A stretch of DNA of 64,000 nt, taken from assembly GCA_046483285.1 (NCBI GenBank), contig JAWODN010000046.1, forward strand, positions 1 to 64,000. The letters run 5' to 3'. The translations under genes were made by a program, and so were the position numbers. The notes beneath the pieces were generated by a model. It ran no database searches, was not told the origin of the DNA, and worked only from the letters and a program-made list of their open reading frames with translations. Origin of the DNA: CAYRTV01 sp046483285 (GTDB taxonomy: Bacteria; Acidobacteriota; Aminicenantia; Aminicenantales; Aminicenantaceae). This document shows positions 26,759 through 34,227 of this stretch, in pieces (position 1 is the stretch's first letter; every line of letters starts with the position of its first letter).

Positions 26759-27325
26759 TCACCTTTCAATGCCGTCCCGTGCTTCGATTCCTCCGGCATA
26801 AAAATGTTTGATTTCCTTCATTTCCGTAACCAAATCCGCTCTTTGAATGAATGATTCCGGTGCGTACCGCCCGGTTAAAACAAGCTCCACGCCTGAAGGC
26901 TTATCATCCATGAATTGGAGGACTTTTTTGGGGTGAAGAAGGTTGAAATAGACGGCCGTGTTGATTTCATCCAAAATGATCAGCCGGAAATCCTGCGACA
27001 ACATGGCTTCCCGGCAAAGTTCAAGACCTTCCTCAGCCTTGGCGATATCCCGGGGGTCCGGATTTTTATCCACATGAACAAAGGCGTTACGGCCGAATTG
27101 TTTTATCACCACCAGGCCTGAAAGTTTTGCCAGGCTGTTCAGCTCCCCATACTTCCGGCCTTTCATGAACTGGCCTATATAGGAGCGGAAGCCATGTCCG
27201 GCCGCTCTCACGGCCAGTCCCAGGGCGGCGGTGGTTTTTCCCTTACCGTTTCCAGTGTAAATTTGGATGTATCCTTTCCACATTCCGGCTTTTTCTTGAT
27301 TTTTTGGTTTCTGTTGACTCTTCAC
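26759..27325 (-). CDS. cobO: Cob(I)yrinic acid a,c-diamide adenosyltransferase
   Basis: 188 residues of the CobO/BtuR/CobA family. The P-loop YTGNGKGKTTAALG occupies about residues 23-36, followed by GHGFRSYIGQFMKG, LIILDEINTAVYF and VLTGRYAPESF, all family signatures. The enzyme transfers an adenosyl group from ATP to cob(I)alamin or a corrinoid precursor. Start is GTG 27325 with GGAG nine bases away; ATG 27283 is possible. Several cobalamin-dependent proteins are encoded in this window (three B12-binding radical SAM proteins and a MetH core), although those use methyl- or base-off cobalamin and not necessarily adenosylcobalamin. Confidence 0.92.
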   Translation of the reverse strand: MKSQQKPKNQEKAGMWKGYIQIYTGNGKGKTTAALGLAVRAAGHGFRSYIGQFMKGRKYGELNSLAKLSGLVVIKQFGRNAFVHVDKNPDPRDIAKAEEGLELCREAMLSQDFRLIILDEINTAVYFNLLHPKKVLQFMDDKPSGVELVLTGRYAPESFIQRADLVTEMKEIKHFYAGGIEARDGIER

Positions 27326-27346
27326 GTTTGGATTGTCTCCATGTCC

Positions 27347-27352
27347 ATAATA
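27347..27352 (-). promoter_or_regulatory. Candidate -10 element of cobO
   Basis: TATTAT on the minus strand, followed after 21 nt by the GTG start; the -35 candidate (TTACTC, 16 bp upstream) is poor. Leader length would be about 15 nt. Confidence 0.3.
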
Positions 27353-27414
27353 GAGAAATTTGTTATGGGAGTAAAGGGCGCAGCCGGCGCAGGGGGGGGG
27401 TGACCCGCAAGAAT

Positions 27415-27442
27415 TTTAAAACAAATATCCATATGCTATAAT
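27415..27442 (+). promoter_or_regulatory. Extended -10 promoter of serS, giving a leaderless message
   Basis: TGC-TATAAT ends at 27442 and the serS ATG is at 27450, so initiation six to seven bases beyond the hexamer would fall on or next to the start codon. A weak -35 TTTAAA lies at 27415-27420, 16 bp away. No Shine-Dalgarno sequence precedes the ATG. Confidence 0.6.
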
Positions 27443-27449
27443 CAGGCAC

Positions 27450-28727
27450 ATGCTGGATCCAAAATTCATTGAAAACCATCCGGACCTTGTGACCGAAAAA
27501 ATGAAGAGCCGGGGACTGGATGTCGACCTCACCGGGTTTCTCAAAATATCCGGAGAAAAGAAGTCTTATTTATCCCGGATTGAGAAACTCCGCCATGAAT
27601 TGAACACCAATTCAAAGGAGATCGGACGTTTAAAAAAAGAAGGGGAAGACGCTTCTCAATTGATAAGCCGAATGAAAGAAGTCTCCGATCAAATCAAAGA
27701 GCTGGAAACCGAACATAAAAATTTGGAAAATGATCTGAAAGACATTCTTTTAGGGATTCCCAATATCCCTCATGATTCGGTTCCGGAAGGACGAACTGAG
27801 GCGGATAACCCGGAGATCAGAAGAATCGGTGCCAGACCGGAATTTGATTTCAAGCCGAAACCTCATTGGGAAATCGGAACAGATTTGGGAATTCTTGATT
27901 TTGAAAAAGCCGCCAAGCTGGCCGGAGCCCGTTTTGCCGTCTATTTGGATGCCGGCGCCAAAATGGAACGGGCGTTGATCCATTTCATGATGGATATCCA
28001 TACCCGTGAAAACGGCTACCGGGAAGTCCTGCCTCCTTTTATCGCCAATCAGGAGAGCCTGACAGGGACCGGCAATCTCCCCAAGTTTGAAGACGATTTA
28101 TTCAAGCTGCAGGGGACGGACTGGTATTTGATCCCCACTGCCGAAGTGCCCCTGACCAATTTGTACCGGGACGAGATCCTGGCCGGAGATGACCTTCCCC
28201 GGCGTTTTGTCGCCTACACTCCGTGTTTCCGGAGTGAAGCCGGCTCCTATGGAAAAGATATACGCGGATTGATCCGGCAGCATCAATTCAATAAAGTGGA
28301 AATGATGTGTTTTGTCCGGCCGGAGGATTCTTATGACGAATTGGAGAGACTCACTTCCCATGCGGAAACCGTGCTGCAGCGGCTGGAGCTTCATTACCGG
28401 GTGATCGAGCTTTGCACCGCCGATTTAGGGTTTGCCGGCGCCAAAACTTATGACTTGGAAATTTGGATGCCCGCCCGCAATGGATATGTGGAGATCTCTT
28501 CCTGCACCAATTGCGAAGACTTCCAGGCCCGCAGAGCCGGGATCCGTTTCAAACGCGGCCGGAAGTCTAAAACCGAGTATGTTCACACCCTGAACGGCTC
28601 AGGAGTGGCCGTAGGACGGACGGTGAGCGCGATCCTGGAGTGTTTTCAACAGAAAGACGGGTCTGTGGTCATTCCCGAAGCCCTGCGCCCTTATATGCAC
28701 GGCCTGGAGGTTATCCGCGCCCGGTAA
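27450..28727 (+). CDS. serS: Seryl-tRNA synthetase
   Basis: 425 residues, standard length. The N-terminal coiled-coil arm (about 28-105, SRIEKLRHELNTNSKEIG and on) clamps the long variable arm of tRNA-Ser. Class II motifs follow: the motif 2 region FRSEAGSYGKDIRGLIRQHQF and the motif 3 region NGSGVAVGRTVSAILE. EISSCTNCEDFQARR is characteristic of SerRS. It charges serine onto tRNA-Ser in the cytoplasm. The start MLDPKFIENHP matches the family exactly, so the missing ribosome site is real. Two serine tRNA genes lie just downstream. Confidence 0.95.
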   Translation: MLDPKFIENHPDLVTEKMKSRGLDVDLTGFLKISGEKKSYLSRIEKLRHELNTNSKEIGRLKKEGEDASQLISRMKEVSDQIKELETEHKNLENDLKDILLGIPNIPHDSVPEGRTEADNPEIRRIGARPEFDFKPKPHWEIGTDLGILDFEKAAKLAGARFAVYLDAGAKMERALIHFMMDIHTRENGYREVLPPFIANQESLTGTGNLPKFEDDLFKLQGTDWYLIPTAEVPLTNLYRDEILAGDDLPRRFVAYTPCFRSEAGSYGKDIRGLIRQHQFNKVEMMCFVRPEDSYDELERLTSHAETVLQRLELHYRVIELCTADLGFAGAKTYDLEIWMPARNGYVEISSCTNCEDFQARRAGIRFKRGRKSKTEYVHTLNGSGVAVGRTVSAILECFQQKDGSVVIPEALRPYMHGLEVIRAR

Positions 28728-28774
28728 GTTTACTCGCGGCGAAAAAACATGTTAAAATACAGCCCTTGGCTCCA

Positions 28775-28864
28775 GGAGGGATGGCCGAGTGGCTGAAGGC
28801 GGCGGTCTTGAAAACCGCATCACGAGAAATCGTGACGGGGGTTCGAATCCCTCTCCCTCCGCCA
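28775..28864 (+). tRNA. tRNA-Ser (anticodon TGA)
   Basis: Acceptor arms GGAGGGA and TCCCTCC pair. The anticodon stem GCGGT/ACCGC encloses loop CTTGAAA with anticodon TGA, reading UCA. A long class II variable arm (CACGA/TCGTG) and GGTTCGAATCC T-arm follow. The 3' CCA is encoded. Confidence 0.97.
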
Positions 28865-28966
28865 GCCTTTTCTCAGTAAAGAGACACACATGCGGTTCAT
28901 TTTGCCCCAAAAAAAGCACGGAATCTCCCCACAGCAGTGATATCAGGATAGAGAAAAAAATGTGAA

Positions 28967-29060
<94 letters not shown>

Positions 29061-29129
29061 GGCTGCTGTTATTGTAACATTTTTGGAGGCCAAATCAAGG
29101 CAGATCGTGTGACGGGGAAGGATAAGACC

Positions 29130-30269
29130 ATGAAATTAAGAACCATCACCCTGGGTATCAATTTGAATGAGTCCCGTATGGAATCCCAGGTCAAGGAGGC
29201 CGGGCGTTTTGCCGGTGATGCCAAAAGAATCTTTGAACACAACGGATATCAAGTCCAGACACTGCGATTGGCCACCCAGCCCTGGGAGGCGTATCATTCA
29301 TCTCCGTCCCAGATGACATCTTTAGTCAGGAAACTGTCCGATCTCACTGTTGAAAACGGGATGGATTATTTCAATATCGGTACGGTGTCATCGCCTGAAC
29401 TCATCTCTCTTTCCAGTGACCTGATTGGTGCCACCGGAAACGGCTTCTGTACCGCCACGGCCGCCGGACGCGGCCGGATCCATTACCGGGCGGCCCGGCG
29501 GGCGGCCGCCGTGATAAAAAAATTGTCGGATCTGGAAGAAAACGGATTTGCCAATTTGAGATTCGCGGTCATTTTCAATACACCCCCCGGCTGCCCGTTT
29601 TTCCCGGCGGCCTATCACCAGGGCCCGCCGGCCTTTTCCATAGGCATGGAAAACAGCAGCTTGATTTTCCAAGCTTTTAACAAAGCCGGTGACATTGAAG
29701 CGGCGGGAGAAATACTTCAGGATCTATTGGACAATGCGTTCAAGGATATAGAAAAGATCGCTTTCCAAATAGAAGATAAGGAAAAATTTCGCTACGGCGG
29801 GTTGGATGTGTCCATTGCGCCTTCGGTCCGGAAAGAAGAAAGCCTGGCGCTGGCTTTCGAGAAACTGGGACTGGGGAAATTCGGCGGGCCGGGAACCCTG
29901 GCCGCAGCCGCTGAAATTACGGAATGCTTAAAAAAGACACCTGTGAAAAAATGCGGCTATTCCGGGCTGATGCTGCCGGTTTTAGAGGACTACGGATTGG
30001 CTTTGCGGAACACCGAAGGAACATTTGATATCATGAGGCTGCTTCAATATTCGGCTGTCTGCGGAACCGGTTTGGACACCATTCCGCTTCCCGGAGATGT
30101 GACGGAAGAAGCCCTGTATGCGCTTCTTTTGGATATCGCGTCTCTTTCGCTGAAACTCAGCAAACCTCTGTCCGCGAGGCTTATGCCGTCGCCTGGGAAA
30201 AAAGCGGGGGATATGACCGCCTATGATTTTGAGTATTTCGTCAACACCCGGATTATGTCCTTGGATTGA
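29130..30269 (+). CDS. DUF711 family protein
   Basis: 379 residues from ATG 29130, preceded by GGGAAGGA. The longer frame from 28962 would run through the tRNA gene. The sequence (RTITLGINLNES, FNTPPGCPFFPAAYHQGPPAFSIGMENSS, FRYGGLDVSIAPSVRKEESLALAFEKLG, GYSGLMLPVLEDYGLA) matches DUF711, distantly related to glycyl-radical-type folds in structure but lacking an experimental function. Cytoplasmic, no membrane segments. It stands alone between the tRNA genes and a long gene-free stretch. Confidence 0.85.
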   Translation: MKLRTITLGINLNESRMESQVKEAGRFAGDAKRIFEHNGYQVQTLRLATQPWEAYHSSPSQMTSLVRKLSDLTVENGMDYFNIGTVSSPELISLSSDLIGATGNGFCTATAAGRGRIHYRAARRAAAVIKKLSDLEENGFANLRFAVIFNTPPGCPFFPAAYHQGPPAFSIGMENSSLIFQAFNKAGDIEAAGEILQDLLDNAFKDIEKIAFQIEDKEKFRYGGLDVSIAPSVRKEESLALAFEKLGLGKFGGPGTLAAAAEITECLKKTPVKKCGYSGLMLPVLEDYGLALRNTEGTFDIMRLLQYSAVCGTGLDTIPLPGDVTEEALYALLLDIASLSLKLSKPLSARLMPSPGKKAGDMTAYDFEYFVNTRIMSLD

Positions 30270-30984
30270 TCCCCTCAATCTGGTCTTGCTTATACCTTAG
30301 AGTTTCCTTGCGGCATATGGAATTCAGGTGTGGCTTGTGCTCCCTTCAGATTTTTAACGCCATTCTTCGCCCTGTGTTTTCGGCTGCTGCGCAACTCCCT
30401 CCGTCCGTGGGTCAAACATGCTCGCAGCCCGGCTTCGCCGGGTTCCCTCAAGCACAGCCCTCAGCCTGACCCATTCATAAAAAAATGGCGATGGTCTTTT
30501 TATGAGCATTTTTTCAGAGAAATGCAAGGTTTTTCTGAAAATGACATATGAAACGTTTTTGTTTGCTTTGCCTTTCATCATAATCGCCATTTTTTTACCC
30601 TTCGGGAAGACATGCCACTTTGTCATTGCGAGGCTTGCGTCAGCAAGCCGTGGCAATCCCTTTCTGCCTCGTAAAAAGGGACCACCCGTCCAGACGAAGC
30701 AGTCAGGGATCCCCCGGTGCTTCGCACCGCGGGATGACACACTCAAAGGCACTGCGTGCCCCGGAATGACACACTCAAAGTTGCTTCGCTCCCCGGGAAG
30801 ACATGCCCCTTGTCATGGCGAGAGGCCGAAGGCCGTGCGGCCGTCCCTTCCTCGCCCCTTGTGTCATTGCGAGGCTTGCGTCAGCAAGCCGTGGCAATCC
30901 CTTTCTGCCTGGTGAAAGCGGAACCCGCCGCCCATACGAAGCAGTCAGGGATCCCCCGGTGCTTCGCACCGCGGGATGACACAC
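30270..30984. repeat. Gene-free stretch of composite repeats
   Basis: Several repeat classes are stacked here. A degenerate 60-bp element lies near 30470-30510. 30537-30605 is related, in inverse, to 43721-43797; a 21-nt core at 30585-30605 is identical. A composite unit of about 126 bp is present twice in direct orientation (30622-30747 and 30863-30990). It begins GTCATTGCGAGGCTTGCG, contains GGCTTGC-GTCA-GCAAGCC and a CGGTGC-TTC-GCACCG hairpin, and ends GACACACTCAAA. Translations of this stretch are repeat artefacts. The second unit touches the end of the downstream minus-strand gene. Confidence 0.75.
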
Positions 30985-31923
30985 TCAAAAGCGCTTCGCT
31001 CCAGAAATAATATTTAGAGCATGCCGGAGACTTTCGGCATGGGTGACGAGATAGAAAAAGCGGCCATGCTGCTGAAAGACAACCACCCCCGCTTTTTCGG
31101 TTGAAAGTTTCAGGGTGGTTTCGTCCGGGCGGTGCACAAGGGCGGGCGTTTTTGTTTCAAAATACTCCGCCAGGGATCGAAGGGATTTTGCGGCGGCGGG
31201 GGGATCTGAAAATTTAAGAATGTGCAAAGAATATCCGGATTGGTAATCGGCTTTAATCCCTTCTTCGAAAAGAACAGGAACTTCCAAGACCAAGGGAAAG
31301 CGGTTGGAAAAAGCGAGGCTGCCTGAAAAGTAAACCGGACTGCCCGGGATCCTGCCTGAATCAGGAAGAGAGGACATGATCTCAGGCCCGGGTATATGTT
31401 TCGGGGCGGCCGGCTTTATTTTGGATGTGACGGCCCGGGCCAGGTCCTGCAGTCCTCTCAGGGTTTCAGGTTCCTGATCAAATCCGGTGATGGTGAGGAG
31501 ATAACGGCCTTTCCAGCAATTCAAGTAATAGTCATCCAAACGAGCCTGCCAACCGATGTCCGTCTTTTGGGAATCTGTTCCGGATTTGAAGGTGAAAATA
31601 CCGAAAGCGCTGAGAGGGCCGGACATCTCGTAGATTTCAAGGGAGAGGGAGTTATCCCACCGGCTATGATAGTCCTGAACCAGAACCTGCCGGAATCCGT
31701 ACTCATGATAGATTTCCGCTCCTCCGTTGATATAAAGATAAAGGTCTTCACCGGAATACACCTCAGGCTTGTTAACGGTTTTCCAGTCATCCGACCAGCT
31801 TGGATCCGGGAGCAGAAGCCGGATGTCGTTTACGCCGGCGGATATGAAGTGAAGGGCGATGAGCAGTATTCCAGACATGCCCATGGGGATTATTTTTTTC
31901 ACAGCAGGTTTATTATAGCTCAT
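30985..31923 (-). CDS. DUF6599-like exported protein
   Basis: 312 residues with an N-terminal hydrophobic segment (MSGILLIALHFISAGV). The recognisable part is YINGGAEIYHEYGFRQVLVQ, SLEIYEMSGPLSAFGIFTF and the spaced aromatic residues after it. The protein at 62052-62966 repeats each of these segments, so the two are paralogues of one family, which I believe is DUF6599. Function unknown; export and a soluble periplasmic or lipid-free form are inferred. ATG 31923 has no strong ribosome site, and ATG 31884 just before the hydrophobic segment is possible. It follows mutY by 22 nt. Its 3' end runs into a repeat, so the last codons may be repeat-derived. Confidence 0.7.
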   Translation of the reverse strand: MSYNKPAVKKIIPMGMSGILLIALHFISAGVNDIRLLLPDPSWSDDWKTVNKPEVYSGEDLYLYINGGAEIYHEYGFRQVLVQDYHSRWDNSLSLEIYEMSGPLSAFGIFTFKSGTDSQKTDIGWQARLDDYYLNCWKGRYLLTITGFDQEPETLRGLQDLARAVTSKIKPAAPKHIPGPEIMSSLPDSGRIPGSPVYFSGSLAFSNRFPLVLEVPVLFEEGIKADYQSGYSLHILKFSDPPAAAKSLRSLAEYFETKTPALVHRPDETTLKLSTEKAGVVVFQQHGRFFYLVTHAESLRHALNIISGAKRF

Positions 31924-31945
31924 TTTTGTTTATCCAAACCATTTT

Positions 31946-33058
31946 TCATTCACTTCCTTTAAGGTGGCGGATGATCTTGATGCTTCCGGAGGGGAAGGGA
32001 TATGGCTCCATTTCTCCAAGGGAGACCCATTTCTGCCTGGAGCTGAGGCCGGCGGGAAAGGCGCGGACGCGGCATGTGAAGGCATGCAGGGTCACCTGAA
32101 ACCGGGTGTAGGAATGCCGGACTGTTATCAAAGGCGCAGCCTGTATCACGTCCATCCCGGTTTCTTCCCGGATTTCCCGCTTCAGTGTGTCTTCAAGAGA
32201 TTCTCCGGATTGCCTTTTTCCTCCTGGGAATTCCCATAAGTCGGCGAGCAGCCCGCTTTGAGGCCTTCTTTGAATGAAATAGCGGTGCCCGTTTTTTATC
32301 AGGCCCGTCACGGCTTCGATTTTATGAATGTTTCTTTTTCGGGGGGAGGGGATGATTTCCTGCACTCCGGAGGCGTAAGCGGTACAGAACACCGATACCG
32401 GGCAGAGAAGGCAAGCCGGGTTTTGAGGCCGGCAGATGAGGGCCCCCAGCTCCATGGCAGCCTGATTGAAATGTCCGGGCTGGGCCCTGTCTATGTTCAA
32501 TCTGAGAAATTCTTCGATTTTTTTTTCATCATTCCGGGATGAATTGGACATCAGCTTCAGAATGCGCATCACCACCCGTTTCACGTTGGCATCAACCACA
32601 GGAAAAGGCTGCCCGAAGGCGATGCTCAGAACGGCGGCGGTGGTGTAAGGCCCGAATCCGGGAAGATTGATCAAAAGCTCATAATCCGGGGGGAGGCGTC
32701 CTTGATGCCGGCCGGCGATTATTTGTGCGGCATGACAAAGGTTTTTGGCCCTCTGGTAATACCCAAGACCTTCCCAGAGCTTGAGGACTTTGCTAACGGG
32801 AGCGCGGCTTAAAGTCAAAACATCGGGAAATTCCCGGATCCATTTTTGATAGTAAGGCAGAACGGTCTTAACCGTTGTTTGCTGCAGCATAACTTCGGAG
32901 ATCCAGATCTTGTAAGGATCGTCCGTTTCCCGCCAGGGAAGTTTTCTTTTGTGTTGCCGGTACCACCACATAAGGGAAGTACAGAAAGACGAAGGGTCCG
33001 CAGAATGATTTTTTTCAGCGGCCGGAGGTGTCTTCCGGATTGGATTCGGCTGTTTCAC
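31946..33058 (-). CDS. mutY: A/G-specific adenine DNA glycosylase
   Basis: 370 residues. The HhH-GPD domain has WISEVMLQQTTV with catalytic Glu55, LPGFGPYTTAAVLSIAFG (hairpin) and VVDANVKRV with the catalytic aspartate. The 4Fe-4S loop has spacing C-X6-C-X2-C-X5-C (CRPQNPACLLCPVSVFC). The C-terminal NUDIX-like domain (WEFPGGKRQSGESLEDTLKREI) recognises 8-oxoG. It removes adenine mispaired with 8-oxoguanine. Start is GTG 33058, overlapping the end of the GAF-GGDEF gene by 44 nt; no in-frame ATG before the core is available, so the overlap appears real. Confidence 0.93.
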   Translation of the reverse strand: MKQPNPIRKTPPAAEKNHSADPSSFCTSLMWWYRQHKRKLPWRETDDPYKIWISEVMLQQTTVKTVLPYYQKWIREFPDVLTLSRAPVSKVLKLWEGLGYYQRAKNLCHAAQIIAGRHQGRLPPDYELLINLPGFGPYTTAAVLSIAFGQPFPVVDANVKRVVMRILKLMSNSSRNDEKKIEEFLRLNIDRAQPGHFNQAAMELGALICRPQNPACLLCPVSVFCTAYASGVQEIIPSPRKRNIHKIEAVTGLIKNGHRYFIQRRPQSGLLADLWEFPGGKRQSGESLEDTLKREIREETGMDVIQAAPLITVRHSYTRFQVTLHAFTCRVRAFPAGLSSRQKWVSLGEMEPYPFPSGSIKIIRHLKGSE

Positions 33059-34112
33059 TCTCTCTTTGTTCCTTCAAGTCTTCAATAACGCGTTCTATCA
33101 AATCGCCGGTGTCCTTCTTTTCAGCGGAGTCCAAGCCGATGTGGACCGAATAAGGGTACTGCTCCCGGATTTTGTTTTTTTGGGGAACTTCACGTAAAAT
33201 CCGTTGACGCACATTTTCCGCTTCATGCTTTTTGGTGTTGGGCAGCATAATGATGAATTCATCCGGACCGTAACGGGCCACCACATCCACTTTTCTGATT
33301 TGGGTCTTAATAAGGAGAGCCAGGTCTTTCAACACCGCATCCCCGGCCAAATTACCTTTTTCTTCATTGATGTCCTTAAGATTATCGATATCCACCAGCA
33401 GCAGGGACAGCGGAGTTCCGTAGCGGTTGCACCTTTCGATTTCCCTGGAAAAGATCCCATCGAAATTTTTCCGGTTGAGCAGCCCGGTGAGAGCATCTTC
33501 GCGGGACAAGTCTTTGATGGCGCTGAGGTAATAGATTTTTTCAATGGCGAGGGCTGCGAATCCGGATATGGTTTGCAAAACGTCCAGGTCTTTTTTTGAG
33601 TACGGTTTTTTATCCTTCCGGTCTGTCAGCTCGAAAACTCCGATAATCTCATCATTCACAATCAAGGGTGACCCCATTTGAGAATAAGCGTCTATACCGG
33701 TCAGTTTGGTGAAATTTTGATAAAACCGTTCATCCTGATGGACGTCAGGAATAAAATCCGGCTTTTCATTTGCCGCAATCCAGTGGGCCAACCCTTTGCC
33801 TTTGGGCAGGTCTTTTCCCTCTAGCGCTTCGCTTTTCTCTCCATGCACCAGTTTGAAAAAAATTTTTCCGGTGCTGCTGTTATGAAGCAAAAGAGACCAG
33901 GACACCGGAGAAAAAATTTCTCCTATTTTCAGCATAACCTGGTTCATGGCTTGGTTGATGGTGTTGGATGCGGTGGACCCTAAATCCGTATCGGCGAATA
34001 AAGACAGTTTCAGATAATCATCGATTCCTTTATAATTTTTTCTTTCTTCCATTTTAGGTCTGCTGTTCTTCTGGTTCAGCCGGAGTGAATGTGAATACTC
34101 TTGAGTTATCAT
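33015..34112 (-). CDS. GAF-GGDEF protein with degenerate active site
   Basis: 365 residues. A GAF domain (about 45-195: SWSLLLHNSSTGKIFF, KGLAHWIAANEKPDFIPDV, GSPLIVNDEIIGVFEL) precedes a GGDEF domain (about 200-350: DALTGLLNRKNFD, LLLVDIDNLKDINE). The signature reads YGPDEF at 281-286 instead of GGDEF, and the upstream GH of the GTP-binding helix is GN. A proline in place of the second glycine usually abolishes cyclase activity, so it may be a c-di-GMP effector or a pseudoenzyme sensing a GAF ligand. ATG 34112 is kept; ATG 34052 is an alternative and neither has a clear ribosome site. A PilZ protein and an intact GGDEF protein are elsewhere in the window. Confidence 0.85.
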   Translation of the reverse strand: MITQEYSHSLRLNQKNSRPKMEERKNYKGIDDYLKLSLFADTDLGSTASNTINQAMNQVMLKIGEIFSPVSWSLLLHNSSTGKIFFKLVHGEKSEALEGKDLPKGKGLAHWIAANEKPDFIPDVHQDERFYQNFTKLTGIDAYSQMGSPLIVNDEIIGVFELTDRKDKKPYSKKDLDVLQTISGFAALAIEKIYYLSAIKDLSREDALTGLLNRKNFDGIFSREIERCNRYGTPLSLLLVDIDNLKDINEEKGNLAGDAVLKDLALLIKTQIRKVDVVARYGPDEFIIMLPNTKKHEAENVRQRILREVPQKNKIREQYPYSVHIGLDSAEKKDTGDLIERVIEDLKEQRESETAESNPEDTSGR

Positions 34113-34227
34113 ATGCCCAAGGAAAAGTCAATCACCGGGCAAAAAGAGATCCCTTTTTTCCGGAATCATAATGAAAGCCGGGAGAAAGCTTCCGTCCACC
34201 GGGCTCGTATCTTGTTCCTTTTCCGGT

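Noticed and set aside
30354..30984. Small open frames within the composite repeats, similar to ones at 3-373
   Set aside because: Their similarity comes from the DNA repeats in several frames, with no ribosome sites.
30622..30990. CRISPR array
   Set aside because: Repeat units are hairpins of several classes, spacing is irregular, and there are no unique spacers or cas genes.
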